Positions 21,629-32,585 of a DNA stretch of 64,000 nt are shown here, piece by piece (the first letter of the stretch is position 1; each line of letters opens with the position of its first letter). The position numbers and the translations under genes were made by a program. Below the pieces are notes generated by a model. That model was not told the DNA's origin and made no database searches. It saw only the letters and a list, made by a program, of their open reading frames with translations. This DNA comes from Hygrocybe punicea (lineage: Eukaryota > Basidiomycota > Agaricomycetes > Agaricales > Hygrophoraceae): positions 3,224,001 to 3,288,000 of the forward strand of contig OY744470.1 of assembly GCA_963556145.1 (NCBI GenBank), given 5' to 3'.

Positions 21629-22181
21629 ACCCCTCAGCTTTTGGCTTTGCCCATCTCCTCAAATTTTTTCATAATTTGACCTAATTTTACTAGCCTAAAA
21701 AGGCAATTTTTCAAAAAACATCGGCTATAGTTGTGGCAACACTAATCTTGGCTACCCTTGCTGGCTTAAACGGGTCCATTTCCTGGGTGAAAATAGAATG
21801 GTCTGCATCGACGTCGACCTCCGGTTGGGCATCTCCAACCCTGTCATTGTGCATGGTTCATACGGGCGTGGCGTGTATGTGCAGTTGTTTGCTGTCGGTC
21901 TGGGACTGATGTCCATTGTGCGCTGCCGGTGGGGGCTTCACCATGCATTGCAGGCAATATTAATGCTGTGTGTGTCTTTCTTTCAAGCAGGGCTTGTGGT
22001 GTCTAGGTGGGGTTACGTCAGCGTCGGGTGGGGTTTCTGTCAAGCTAGGTTCTTCTGGGTCATCAGTACCCAAAGTGTTGCAGAGTGTCATGTCCGGGAG
22101 GTCCGTGAGCCTGGCAAACAGGTTCAGGGTGTTGAAGGACGGTGTCAGTTTTGTCTGACTGGGCATGGTGTTGTTTGCCTC

Positions 22182-22886
22182 TCAGGGTTCCGGAGTCATG
22201 TGGGATGGGGTTCTGTTTTCATTCTGCAGGATCTCCCACCTGCCATCGTGTGGAATGTGCAGGGTATCGTTGTTGTAGTCGTGGGTGGCTCCATATTGTT
22301 GGAGGATGGGTTTCCCCAACAAGATGGACCAACAACCTCCACTGGGGAATACTTCGAATGACACCACCTTGTGGGCGTTTCCCAGCTGGATGCTTCCAAC
22401 CCAGCAGCCATGTGATGGCACTCTGGTACCATCTGCCATGCGCAGGGTTTTGTATGATGGTTGCAGGTGGCCGAGCTGGTAGCGTAGTCTGTTGTATGTA
22501 GATGTACATATTGCGTTCACCATCATGCCGTCGTCTGCGAGGCCATGGGTGCATTGGTCAAACCCATTTGGGCCTTGAAGGAGTATGGTTTGGATAAATG
22601 GTCTTGCTGTGTCTGTCACAGCCAGTGTGTCCCTTCCCACCGCATACAGGTCAATGATTTCATATTTGAACGTCGTGTGACCATGACATGGAGTAACTGT
22701 ACTAACTAAAGAGTCCCAAGTGTCATCTGTATGCAATATGATTTCAGGGGGGTGTACCGGCATGTCCCCAACCCATCCCGCACAGTGGTTGGGGACCGGC
22801 GTATCCGCTCGTTGATTTGTCTGGGCCATCCAACTTCCACTTATGTGGATGGCCGTCGAAGTTGTTCGAGTAGAAGTATCCACCAT
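22182..22886 (-). pseudogene. pol: GYP2 pol: aspartic protease region
   Basis: A 234-residue frame. Residues about 105-215 resemble the retropepsin fold of fungal gypsy elements: LADDGMMVNAICTSTYNRL at the position of the catalytic D-S/T-G loop, LRMADGTRVPSHGCWVGSI as the flap region and SILLGKPILQQYGATHDY near the C-terminus. The active-site triplet reads D-D-G, which is seen in some fungal families, so loss of activity cannot be claimed from it alone. The frame continues as a linker in another phase (22166-21960, starting MPSQTKLTPSFN) and reaches RT after the MITE cluster at 21744. Confidence 0.65.
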
Positions 22887-23274
22887 ACTTGTGTGTGTGG
22901 TTGTCGAACCCGTCGTAGCCTTGGTGTCCGTGGGACATGTAATTCACGTTTTGTGTTTGGCGTTCCTTCCACAATTTGCGGGCGATGTGGGATGCTATCC
23001 TGCACCAGGTGCACTCATGTTTGGAGAGTGTGACCCCCCTGCAAACCGGGGCTGCTGCATGGTGGCCGGCCTGGCTGCAATCCCAGCACTTGTGGGATCT
23101 GAGTGGTGCAGTACCAGGATTCAGCAGGTAGGGGTGTAGTTCATCCAGTTGTATGTTACCATTGATGCGGTGCCACTCATCGACTTGGGTTCTGTTAGCG
23201 GCGCATCCCGCATCCGTGTCGGGATGTTGTTGACAACTTGTTGTATGGCAAGGTTCTGTAGGTCTTGGTATCAA
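22744..23274 (-). pseudogene. gag: GYP2 gag C-terminus with nucleocapsid zinc knuckle
   Basis: A 176-residue frame with CWDCSQAGHHAAAPVC, a CCHC-like nucleocapsid motif with unusual spacing before the last Cys, followed by ECTWCRIASHIARKLW. A Gly/Tyr/His-rich tail follows. It overlaps the protease frame (22886 down) in a different phase, as is common at gag-pol junctions, although here a mutation could also explain the phase change. The protein would bind element RNA. Confidence 0.6.
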
Positions 23275-23564
23275 GCGGTGATGGGACGGCCCCTGGTGCT
23301 GGGTCCAGGTGGAAGTGGACCAGGTTGTCTGGCCATGTTCATGGGTTCTGATCCCCCTCTGTGGGGATGCAGGGCTAGTCCCTGGCCTGCAAACAGATTC
23401 CCCCTGCCTCCCATATTACTGACGAATGGGTTGAGTGGATTCCCCCGGGTGGGGTGTGTTCGGTAATGCTGGGTGACGGTGTGTTGTTGTGGGGGGTTAA
23501 TTGCGTGATGGATGTGAGTGTTGGTAAGGGTTTCGCGTAGGGCCTTTGTTGGGGATGCTGTGAT

Positions 23565-24384
23565 TCACGCTAGACAGGCGGTCTCCTCGTCTTTCTTGTA
23601 TTTCGCTACTGTTTCTTGCAGGTGGATGACGTCAATACCATGCACGGTGTCGGCGAGTTCTTCGTATGTAGCACGAGATTTGTGTCTGATAAGGTCACAG
23701 ACCGGCGCTGGTAGGGAGTCGAACACGTCTTGTAATAGGAGGCCATTTGTCTCATCAGCATCTTTCACCTTGGGGAGCAGTCCATTGGCCCATTTGATGT
23801 GGGTCCAGACCTCTTTGGATCCCGTCGTCTTGGTTTTCGTGCCAAGGGTTTTGACGGTGAGGGTCCATTCCTTGAGTTCTCAGATGCGTTTGGCTTTGGA
23901 TGGTTTAGGGATGGTGTTCTTTGGCCACTGTTTCTCAAATGCCTCGACCAACTTATCCCAGTCATCTTTGACGTTGTTGGCTAGGCCGTCTAGCCAATGG
24001 TCGGCGGTGCCACCGAAGTCTAGGTTGTTCTGGAAGCAGTTGACCTTTTTCTTGTTTGATTGTGTACTCTTTGTCTTCGATTTTGATGTTGATCTCGCGT
24101 AGGAATTGGCCGGAGGTTGTTTTTTCGTCAGGGCCACCGTCCCAGCATAGGGAGCTGGACTTGCCCATTCTGGTTCTAGGTGCGGGTGGTTGGGGAGCGG
24201 TTGGTGATGTTGGTGGTGTGGTTGGTTGTGGGTTCTCAGACTTGGTTGATGGTGTTGTGATGGAGGAGATGGATGATGTTGATGATGTTGATGGTGAACT
24301 CAAGTATTTGCCGTTTTTGTCTTGGGCCCACAAGATGATTGTGTGTTTGGGTGGTGTATTACATGGGTGGCTTGACGACGCCAT
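23565..24384 (-). pseudogene. gag: GYP2 gag, frameshifted
   Basis: The first frame (24384 down) opens MASSSHPCNTPPKHTIILW, followed by a Ser/Thr/Pro-rich linker. After a frame change near 24050 a second frame gives VNCFQNNLDFGGTADHWLD and DWDKLVEAFEKQWP, a typical capsid helix pair. A third frame (23768-23565) gives LLQDVFDSLPAPVCDLI and RATYEELADTVHGIDV. The three frames read in order make one gag protein, so at least two frameshifts have occurred. It would form the cytoplasmic particle. The start is the first ATG after the LTR and primer site. Confidence 0.7.
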
Positions 24385-24506
24385 TTTGTGGTTCTGGAAT
24401 TGGTGTAGTGTATAGCTGTTCTCGGTACGTGGTTCTCAGTTTTGGTGCTCAGTGCTCGGTGCTCGGTTCTGCGTGGAGGTTTCAGATGGCATGGGTGTCG
24501 AAGTGT

Positions 24507-24519
24507 GCTCTCATCACCA
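24507..24519 (-). promoter_or_regulatory. Candidate GYP2 primer-binding site
   Basis: TGGTGATGAGAGC starts four bases after the 5' LTR end on the coding strand. It resembles the TGGTATCAGAGC type of site complementary to initiator methionine tRNA. The match is imperfect, and the tRNA gene is not in the window. Confidence 0.35.
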
Positions 24520-24522
24520 TGT

Positions 24523-24668
24523 TGTGGAGGGACGGAGGCTGCTCAAGGAATCAAGAAGAGATCAAGTGGTGATAGTGATGATAATCGCTACAACACGAGG
24601 TCTGTGCTACTAAAGGAACTGAACCGTGGGAATCCTAGTCACGTGACTGTCCAGGCACATCTACTACA
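24523..24668 (-). repeat. GYP2 5' LTR
   Basis: A 146-bp repeat in the same orientation as 861-1006. It cuts the GYP1 RT frame after S-K-K-D-T-A. The next bases on the coding strand hold a candidate primer-binding site. Confidence 0.85.
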
Positions 24669-25577
24669 GCAGTGTCCTTCTTAGAGACAAAAAAGAAAGG
24701 GGAGGTGTATGGTGACTTCGATGGTAATATTTGTCCTGTTTTCAGATTCTCATCAAGGAATTTATCGAGATCTTGTCGTTCTATGGGTGATAATGGATAA
24801 AGTTTGCAATCATGATGGTCCAGTGCATCAGGTTTCAATGTGATAGCATGATCCCATGGTTTCCGTGCAGGAAGTTCATTGAAGCCAGATGGCTCGAAGA
24901 CATCACAATATTCATGATATACTTCAGGAACTAATTCTTCAAAGGTCTTTTCCTTTTGCTGTTCCTGTGCTTTGATCGCAAGTTCTGTTGACTTTGTCAT
25001 GAAGGAACAGAAATGTGTGGGTTCCATTGTTTCCTGCATAACTTCATCGAACCAAAGGGGATGTTCCCAGATGACAGTATTGAATTCTGTTGATCATATT
25101 GTCGATGGTTCACCACATCCAGAAAGACATTGAGAAAACTTGATCTTGTTTTCTTGCCAATCAATTTCTGGGTTGTGTTTCTTCAACCAGTCATATCCAA
25201 GGAATATATCCGTTTTTGCTAATGTTGTCATGGCGAAACGGAGAAGTTCGTGATGATCTCCCAGGTGCAGTCAAAGTTCACAATATTCCGTGATTTGTCC
25301 AGTTTGCAGTTGTGTTCCGTCACTCATGTATGAATTGAACGGATTCAGGTATGGTTTCATCAGAGTGTTGTGAGCTTTGATGTATCCAACATCAATAGTG
25401 CAAATTGTACATCCACAAGTCAATGAGACCAGTCATCAGATACTGATGACCATCCTGTGGGACAGTGACAAAGCCATGGACCAGCAAAGCCATCCGCAAT
25501 TCAGAGTCTTTTCTTGTTACAATTCTGACCTGTTCTAGCATTCATGGTTCGTGTAGTGAATCTTGTGGCATTTCCTG
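24669..25577 (-). pseudogene. pol: GYP1 pol: protease to reverse transcriptase N-terminus
   Basis: This minus-strand segment lies between the MITE at 25586 and GYP2. It contains IFLGYDWLKKHNPEIDW, the conserved C-terminal part of a gypsy aspartic protease, then a spacer with stops. A 134-residue open stretch (25039 down) follows, covering the linker and the start of RT: HEYCDVFEPSGFNELPARK, DHAITLKPDA, YPLSPIERQDLDKFLDENL and SPFFFVSKKDT. The reading frame runs straight into the GYP2 LTR at 24668, so the last residues of the open frame are LTR-encoded. Several stop codons in the protease part mark it as a pseudogene. Confidence 0.8.
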
Positions 25578-25585
25578 CACTAACC

Positions 25586-26975
25586 TAGTGTTGCCGAAGT
25601 TCGGTTCGGTCCGGTTTTTCGACTTTTTTGGAAAACCGGAACTGAAACCGTTGGTTCGGTTCAGCCAAATGCCGAACCGGAACCGGAACCACGTTCGGTC
25701 TGCGTTCGAACACGGTTCGAACCGCGAACCAACCTCCAAATCTCCTCGTGAAGACCAGGCACACATCAATTGATGTGGCGCTGGGTTTCACGAGGGAAGC
25801 AGGAGGTGGGATGGGAGGTGGGGTGGTTGTAGCTTCAGGCTGGGGCATCTTCGGGCCCGGTACGGTGCATTGGCGGGCGGATGGAGGTGGGATGGTCGAA
25901 GGCGTGGACCGTGCCTGTCTGCGGTGGTGGGGAAAATTCGACAGCAAACGAAAAAAGACTTACCTGGCGACCGGGGTGGGTGCACCACTCTCCCGGCCAG
26001 TTCTCTCGCTTTCCGCGGCCAGTTCTCTCGCTTTCCTTTTTTTTTTTGTGCGTGGTTGTTGCCGTTGTTGGCCCTTTCCATGTCCTTCTTCATCGTTGCC
26101 ATGCCGAATTCCTCGCAAACGACGTCTGCGCGTCTGTTGACGTGTCAGCCCGGGTTTGCGAGGTGTGTGGTTAGCAAGTTGTCAACGGGTTAAAGCTAGC
26201 GTACGTACCTGGGCTGGTAGGTGGGCGCACCACCCTACCAGCCTTCAACTTCCCTGTCGTCGTCGTCGTCGTCGTCGTGTTGGTGTTGGTGTTGTAGGCG
26301 GCAGTGGTCGCGATCATCCGTGTTTGAGGCGGCAGGTTGCTGCTGCCGCCGGTGTTGCTCTGCTGCTGCTGCCGGCATTGCTGCTGCTGCTGCTGCTGCT
26401 GCTGTTGCGGTTGCTGTCGCTGGGGATCATTTGGCCGTCGTCGTCGGGGTGGTGGCATTGGTGGTGTTGCCACTGCCATTGCTGCTGCTGCCACTGCTGC
26501 CATCGATTCACTCTGACTCGCGTTGGAATGCAAGGGAGGTTGTTGGGTGAAGTCGACCGCGGGCGCCTTATTTATGTGGTCAAGGTGGGCCCTGTGGGGC
26601 TGTTCTATGTAAAAAAATGTCAGTAAAATATGAAATAAAGTCATTACTCACCGTGGTTGTTGAGTAACGTTAGTGTTGAGTCGAACTTGAAGTTGCGCGC
26701 GAGTATGTTTAAGGTCACATGACCTAAGTTCACGCGACTGCATAGAAAAAAATGTGAAGGATTAAGTAAATGAGTATCTACGTAGGTAACTATACATTAC
26801 GGTTCGCGGTTTGAACCGCGTTTGAACGCGGTTTGAACCGCATGTCAGTGCCAGAACCGCAAACTTAACCAGCGGTTCGGTTCAGCCAAATGGCTGAACC
26901 AGAACCGAACTTCCGGTTCGGTTCACGGTTCAAACCGGGTTCGGATCGGTTCCGAACCGAACTTCAGCATCACTA
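25586..26975. mobile_element. hAT-type MITE (1390 bp) in GYP1, with splice-like signals
   Basis: Ends TAGTGTTGCCGAAGTTCGGT and, complemented, TAGTGATGCTGAAGTTCGGT. The flanking duplication CACTAACC is perfect (25578-25585, 26976-26983). The subterminal zones carry many GGTTCGGTTC and GAACCG words. The interior has a CTG/CAG tract (26340-26490) and minus-strand donor-like sites GTAAGTC near 25970 and GTACGTACGC near 26205, echoing PAL1 and PAL2. No transposase is present. A truncated relative lies at 49949. Confidence 0.88.
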
Positions 26976-26983
26976 CACTAACC

Positions 26984-28254
26984 ACTTGATGGCTTCGTCG
27001 ATCGGTCAGCGATTAAGTGAAAGGACCAGTCCAGTGAGATCTTTTCTGTCCATTGTCCATGAATGTCATAGTCATTGAGTAAATCAAGGGCATAACCCAT
27101 GGTTGTATTGCGCATGGCGACGATCGTTTCTGTGGCATTGAATTCTGATTCAATTGTGGTTTTTTGTTCTCGTTCACAATGAACATGATCACATTGATGC
27201 ATGCAGACTTGTTCGTCATTTTGCGTTTCTTGTGTCTTTTCTTCTTCTTCCGCAACATGGGTATCTTGCCACGTGTTGCTTTCCTCTTTCAGCTCTGGGT
27301 CTTGGTTTGAGTGTAGATCATTTCGGAGGTCTTTGAGTTTAGTGAAAACAGTATTGAATTGTCTGTATACTGTTACATCTTTTTTGAGTTGAGCAATTGT
27401 GGCCTCCTGTGCCACACGTCGCTTCTTTAAAAATCCTCTCGTCTCTTCTTCAACATTGCCAGCTCGTCCATGAGCGCAGCAATCCTGGTGTCTTTGCCAT
27501 CATCCTGTTGTTGTTTCTGGGTTTGCAGTGTGGTCTGCATAGACTGGACTTGTTGTTGTCCTCTTTGTTCAGGACAATTGCAAGAGACGTGTCCCAGCTG
27601 TCAACATTTGAAGCGAATGCCTTTTTTCATGTAGTTGAGACGTTGTTCATTGGTCAGATGTGTAAATGTCTGTTGTCTCGGCTGGGTCCTTCGTGTGTTG
27701 ACGTCCATGGGGACAGACTCGGATTGTGGTTGTACTGGTGTTGGTCATAGTGGTTGTCGTGGTGTATCGTGGTTTCAGGGTAGTTGTTGTCATGGAACAT
27801 ATTTGTTCCTGGCGGCGTCGCCATTGCCCATCAAGCCTTGTAGTCTGGACTCTCCATTCATCGATGGTAGTTGGAATATTCAACAGGGTATAGATCTGGT
27901 TGATCAAAGGTTTGTTCATGTGCAATTCGATGAGTTGGACAAGGTAAAAAAGGTTGTTGGCTTCAGTTAAGCCAGACATGTGGCAAAGAGTGTCAAATTC
28001 AATCCAGAACTCATCTGCAGTCATCTTTCCCTGCTGCAAGTCATTGAATTTAGTCAATGCATCTTTCTTCTGGTCTGGCTTCTCAAAGTGTCGCCAGAAT
28101 TCGGCTTTGAAGTCCGCCATTGACCCAAAGTTGACTGGGTTGTGTGCAAGTGCAATGTTGACAAATTCATCTGCCCATCACCCAGCGAGTCCTCCCTGCA
28201 AATAGGAAAGGACAAAAAGGATTTGCTTCTCATCCGTGTCGAGATGGGTTTCAT
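26984..28254 (-). pseudogene. gag: GYP1 gag and gag-protease spacer, degenerate
   Basis: The clearest part is a 157-residue frame (28120-27647) with the retrotransposon gag signature: FKAEFWRHFEKPDQKKDAL, LQQGKMTADEFWIEFDTL and NNLFYLVQLIELHMNKPLI. Upstream, 28254-28120 carries the preceding helix in another frame. Around 27560-27600 a nucleocapsid knuckle is recognisable (QLGHVSCNC), but its first half contains a stop, so the zinc site is broken. A charged spacer follows (27415-26978), with a Lys/Glu-rich stretch and a CMHQCDHVHC segment, leading to the protease region beyond the MITE. Gag would form the particle shell. Frame changes between the pieces show it is not functional. Confidence 0.75.
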
Positions 28255-28643
28255 TTACCCAGATGTAGATTTGGGTGCTGTGGATGAACATTTTGAATCC
28301 TTATTTGTTGCCATCATACTTAGCCGGTGGAGCAATATGAGATTTTGGAGTCGTCAGGGCTGCGGGTGGTGTAATGGTGGAAGTAGACATGGTTGTGGTT
28401 GTGTGATGGAAGTGAGTTTCATGGTGAGGAGAAGTTGTTGTAAAAGGAATGACGAGGGGAAAGTTGAGGGATGGAAGGTTGTTCTTGTTGTGACATATTG
28501 GTCGAATTCATCGTTGGAAGATTCCGGCAATTCAGGGTTCAAGTGGTATTCGTCTTCGAGGTCGGAATCTGGTGTTCAATGTCATTGTGAATCTAGGTTG
28601 GTATGGGTGATTGTTGGGGGAGTTGGGAGAAGTCTAGTTTTAT

Positions 28644-29184
28644 GTCACGGATCGCAGTCTTAATTGCGGACTCCAGCAACAATCAACCAAACAGAGAATG
28701 AATGTATAAGATAAGCAAGTACAAAGAGTAAAGGAGAGGAAGGATTTGTCTCGGTAGTCACGGTGTAGTAGTTGTGCCTGTACTGTCACGTGACTGGATT
28801 CCCACGGTTCGTTGTAGTCAGTAGCTGATCTGATGTAGTAGACAGTTCCCATCCTAGTCTTTCTGTGCTTTCCAGCTAGACTCCTTCGGAGAGTCCCTCA
28901 GCAGCCCCCGACCCTCTCCAATGGTGGCGATTGGGGGAAGAGTAGCTAAACTAGACTTAGGGGTTACTGACTACAAGTGTTCGGGTTTATATACTAAAAT
29001 GACTTCAGGGTAGGCTTCTTTGTCATGATGCGTGGCGACGAGGAGGTTGAGCTCCGAGATGAATGGCATCTTTGCTTGCTTTGTGGTCTATGCATTTCAG
29101 GGTGCCAGTGTGGTGGCCAACAACTGCATTGTGGGTCTGGTGACAACAGACAGCTGATTCAATGGTTGTGCTGCACGGTGTTAT
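28644..29184 (-). repeat. GYP1 5' LTR, inner (U3 end to U5) part
   Basis: On the plus strand this starts TGTCACGGATCG, so on the coding strand the LTR ends ...CGTGACA, directly upstream of gag. It is interrupted at 29185 by HAT1 and continues at 36759. A TATA-like box on the minus strand lies at 28985-28993. Without HAT1 and its duplicated target the LTR is about 722 bp. Confidence 0.7.
28985..28993 (-). promoter_or_regulatory. TATA-like box in GYP1 LTR
   Basis: TATATAAAC on the minus strand, inside the LTR and about 340 bp before its inner end. This is a plausible position for the U3/R boundary and fixes the LTR orientation as minus, the same as pol. Confidence 0.45.
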
Positions 29185-29568
29185 TAGGCAAATGCACGGA
29201 TTGGGCAGATCAGCGTGGATCACGGATACGGATTGGTCTGGATACGGGTGCGGTTCAGTTATTTGTGATCCGTTGATCCGCTGATCTGTCCCTCAGATCC
29301 GTGCACAGGTAGATCAGTAGATCAGCTGACTTTCCATTATATTGTGGCTCGCGATACAGTTTAGAAAACAGGTCAAATTACTCCTAAAATGCCAACCATG
29401 CGTGCCAGCAAAAGAACCAGGTCCACGGCTAATCAACATTCTACTAAACACATAAAGAACAACCCAGTTGCTACTGATAAAAGTCCCATTGCCGTTGATA
29501 GTACTAGCACCAATTCAGCCCCTGAAGATGGTTTGGTCAATGAGTCAGATGAAGAGTCCTGCCCCAGC

Positions 29569-30704
29569 TAGGGTATAGCACGGGTTCGGGTAAACCCGCG
29601 GTTTTCGGGCTGTGAGTTGCTCGGGTATGGGTACGGTGTCCCAATTTGGCAATCCGTGCACTACCGCACACCCTTACCCATGGTAGATGGGTATCCATGG
29701 GTTAGCACAGAGGGTCCCAATGGGCCCCAAAGGTAAATTTTTTTTTACTTTTAATTCATTTATCTAACATATCTAATAACTAAGTTATACCCAAACCGCC
29801 ACCACCACCAACACCACCACCACCAACCAACAACAACAACAACAACACGGCGATGAAGGGAAACGGCTGGGAGGGTGGTGCGTCCACTTACCAGCACAGG
29901 TACATGCCCCAATTCTTTCACCACCGACATCGGCTAACCCCCTGCCTTCGAGTCCACACCTCGCAAACGATGTTGATGCGTCAGTCAATGCATCAACACG
30001 TGTTCGCGAGGTCCCCAGCATGAAAACATGCATGAAGACTTCGCAAAAGCATGGTGATGTGTCAACTGACGCGTCAACATCATTAATGAAGTCGCCAGCA
30101 CCAAACTACGAACAAAGACCGTGCAAAGACAAACGAAGACCTCGCAAAGACAAATGAAGACCTCGCAAAGACAAATGAAGACCTCGCAAAGATGAACGAA
30201 GACCTCACGAAGACACAATGGCCCCACAGATGCCTCATACTCCAATGGCACCCCAGAACACACCGCAAGTGCCCCCACAGACCTCAAACTAATCACCTTG
30301 CGAAAACAGGCTGGCGCATCAACTGATGCACAGACGTTGTTCGTGAGGTATCTGGCCCATGAAATGACGACGACGGCAACAACTTCCACTGCCAACTGGC
30401 AGCAGCAAGGTGATGACGATGGTGGTGGAGTGGGGAGGATGGCAGTGGGACAAGACGACGGAACCAGCCCAGCCCAGCCCCACAAATGCGAACCATCGCG
30501 TCAATTGACGTGTACGTTTTATTGGTGGGCTTGAGGAGCTCGCTGCCGCTGTCATCGACACTACCCACATGGCCACACGGGCAACCACCACACCCGCGTC
30601 TGACCGTGGGTAATGCAGACCCGCACCCGTCACGGGTACGGTATCTGCAGGTACAGGTACGGTGTCCGGCCTGGAAACCCACGGGTCACCCTTGCTACAC
30701 CCTA
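29569..30704. mobile_element. hAT-type MITE (1136 bp) in HAT1 exon 1
   Basis: Ends TAGGGTATAGCACGGG and, complemented, TAGGGTGTAGCAAGGG. The duplication GCCCCAGC is perfect (29561-29568, 30705-30712). Subterminal GGGTATGGGTACGG words resemble those of HAT2, which suggests the HAT2 family could mobilise it. It contains a CAACAA/CCACCA tract (29797-29850) and a 21-bp tandem repeat (30125-30215, CGCAAAGACAAATGAAGACCT type). Confidence 0.88.
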
Positions 30705-32585
30705 GCCCCAGCAAAAAGAGTCATTGCAGTGTCGAGGTGGAGGAAGCATCTGATGATGAAGAGGAGAGTGAGTCCGAAGAGGCAGAACTTGGTGAGTTCA
30801 TTCTATGAACTAGTGCAATATTAGTATTTCAACAAATTGTCATCAGAGCGGCTGAAAAAGAGTTGGACCTCACCTGTTTATGGTTGTTTCCGAGCCAATC
30901 CACTCATTGAATACAAAAACGCTTAGCGTTGTCATGTGTTCAAGTGCACCAGCAAAGGGTGCACTGTCGGCATCTGGAGGTTTTTGGACCAGAAGGACGC
31001 GTCGACCAGCAACTTGTGAAGACACGCCAAAAAGTGTTGGGGTAATGATATGTTGAAACTTGCTGACTTGACCAAGAGTCCTCAGGAAGTCCATGACAAG
31101 ATCGCTGGCACGATACTGCGGGACGGGTCTGTCACTGCAGCTTTCGAAAGAAAGGATAAAGAGAAAGTAACATACTCGCATCAGCAACATACTAAACAAG
31201 AAACTAAGTGCATTCTCCTGTTCCCTTTGTGGACCCTGGTTGATGCTTTGCAGGGCCGGGATTGTTCGTTGGGTTGCTGAGAGTAACTGGCCCTTTGATA
31301 TCGTAAAGGATTGTGGTTTTCTGTCTCTCATGAAAACAGGTCATCCAGGTTATTATATACCATTGCCATCCACTGTTTCGTGAGATGTTTGGCTTGTTTT
31401 CGCTCAGACACGTGTGAGAATCACGAAGATGCTTCAAGTATGCCAAAAGAGTCCCTGTATATGTAATTCAACTGAGAATTCCCAACAGGATTATGAAGAA
31501 AAACTCAACTTTGCGACGGATGCATGGACATCTCCCAACCATAGAGCATTCATCACTCTAACAGTCCATCTTGAGCAAGATGGAGAGCTGCTATGCTTGG
31601 TGTTAGATGTTGTCGAAGTTGCCAAAGGTGTGTGTGTACACACACCTTTAAGCCCATTTCCATCACTGAGAGCCTCTAGTCCCACTCCGGATTGAATCTT
31701 GCTGCTGCCTTTACTGAGATTCTGGAGGATTTCGGTATTGCGCACAAAATTCTTGGGGTTACATGCGACAGTGCCAGCGCCAACAACGTGATAATTGATG
31801 AGCTAGAAACCAAATTGGACTAATTTGCGGGGGCTCTGAACAGGATTCGGTGCTTCCTACACATAGTCAACTTAGTAGCTAAAAGCATGCTAAAGCAATT
31901 TGACGTACAGAAGCAGAAGGCTGGTGAAGATGATGAGGAAGATGGAGAGGACTCGAGGCTTGATCAGTTACTGAGGGAGTTGGTGGAGGGATTAGAGGAC
32001 AAAGAGGCCATAACAATAGCTGAGCAGATATCTGACAACAATGGAGAGGAGAATGACCCCTCCGAATGGGTGCAGGACCTGCCTGCAGAGGAGCAAGGAG
32101 TGGTCAGCAGCCAAATTCAGCCAATTCACTTTGTCCTCATCAAGGTGCGGCAACACCTCTAGCCCTGCTTCTTCACTGACCTTGGCATGTAGATTTGCAA
32201 ATTCGCCTTCAAGATCATCCATTCAACAATGATTATCCTCCTGGTTTGGTATCAAGTTCTCAAGGACCTCAAGCTGACCTCTCGTCTTATGCCGCATGAT
32301 GTGTTGACCCAGTGGAATTCCACTTTTGATATGCTCGACTTCACCTTACAATATTGTGCAGCCATTGATAAAATCACGGCTGACAGAAAACTTGATCTTC
32401 GCAAGTTCGAGCTACAAGACAGGGAGTGGGACATCATGAAACAACTGTGGGACACCCTAAAGGTATGTTTTCTGATTTGTTCTCTGTTGTCACTCTCATC
32501 GGTCGTAGATCTACAAGGATGCTACCTCGTTCTTTTCACGGTCGATGCCCAATCTTGCAACTATAATACCTGCTATGGATCTCAT

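Larger units (their letters stand above)
20406..21744. mobile_element. hAT-type MITE (1339 bp) in GYP2 RT, holding nested MITEs
   Basis: The ends are TAGTGTTGCCAC...GTGGCAACACTA. Inverted repeats extend about 115 bp (20406-20521 against 21629-21744). It is flanked by ATCTCGGC (20398-20405) and ATCTTGGC (21745-21752), an 8-bp duplication with one change. Removing it gives A-R-V-A-K-I-L-A-Q-V in the GYP2 pol frame. The short TAGTG ends and 8-bp duplication are typical of hAT. No transposase is present. Confidence 0.9.
861..24668 (-). mobile_element. GYP2: Ty3/gypsy retrotransposon nested in GYP1, with 146-bp LTRs
   Basis: Two direct 146-bp repeats (861-1006 and 24523-24668) bound the element. 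On the coding strand each begins TGTAGTAGATG and ends CCTCCACA. The flanks show a 4-5 bp target duplication with one mismatch (ACTGC / ACCGC), and the two flanks rejoin the GYP1 RT reading frame. Coding order from the right is gag, zinc knuckle, protease, RT, RNase H, integrase. PAL2 interrupts the RNase H, PAL1 the integrase C-terminus and a MITE cluster the RT N-terminus. Without these three inserts the element is about 6.3 kb. Frameshifts and substitutions in both RT and integrase active sites make it non-autonomous. Confidence 0.85.
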
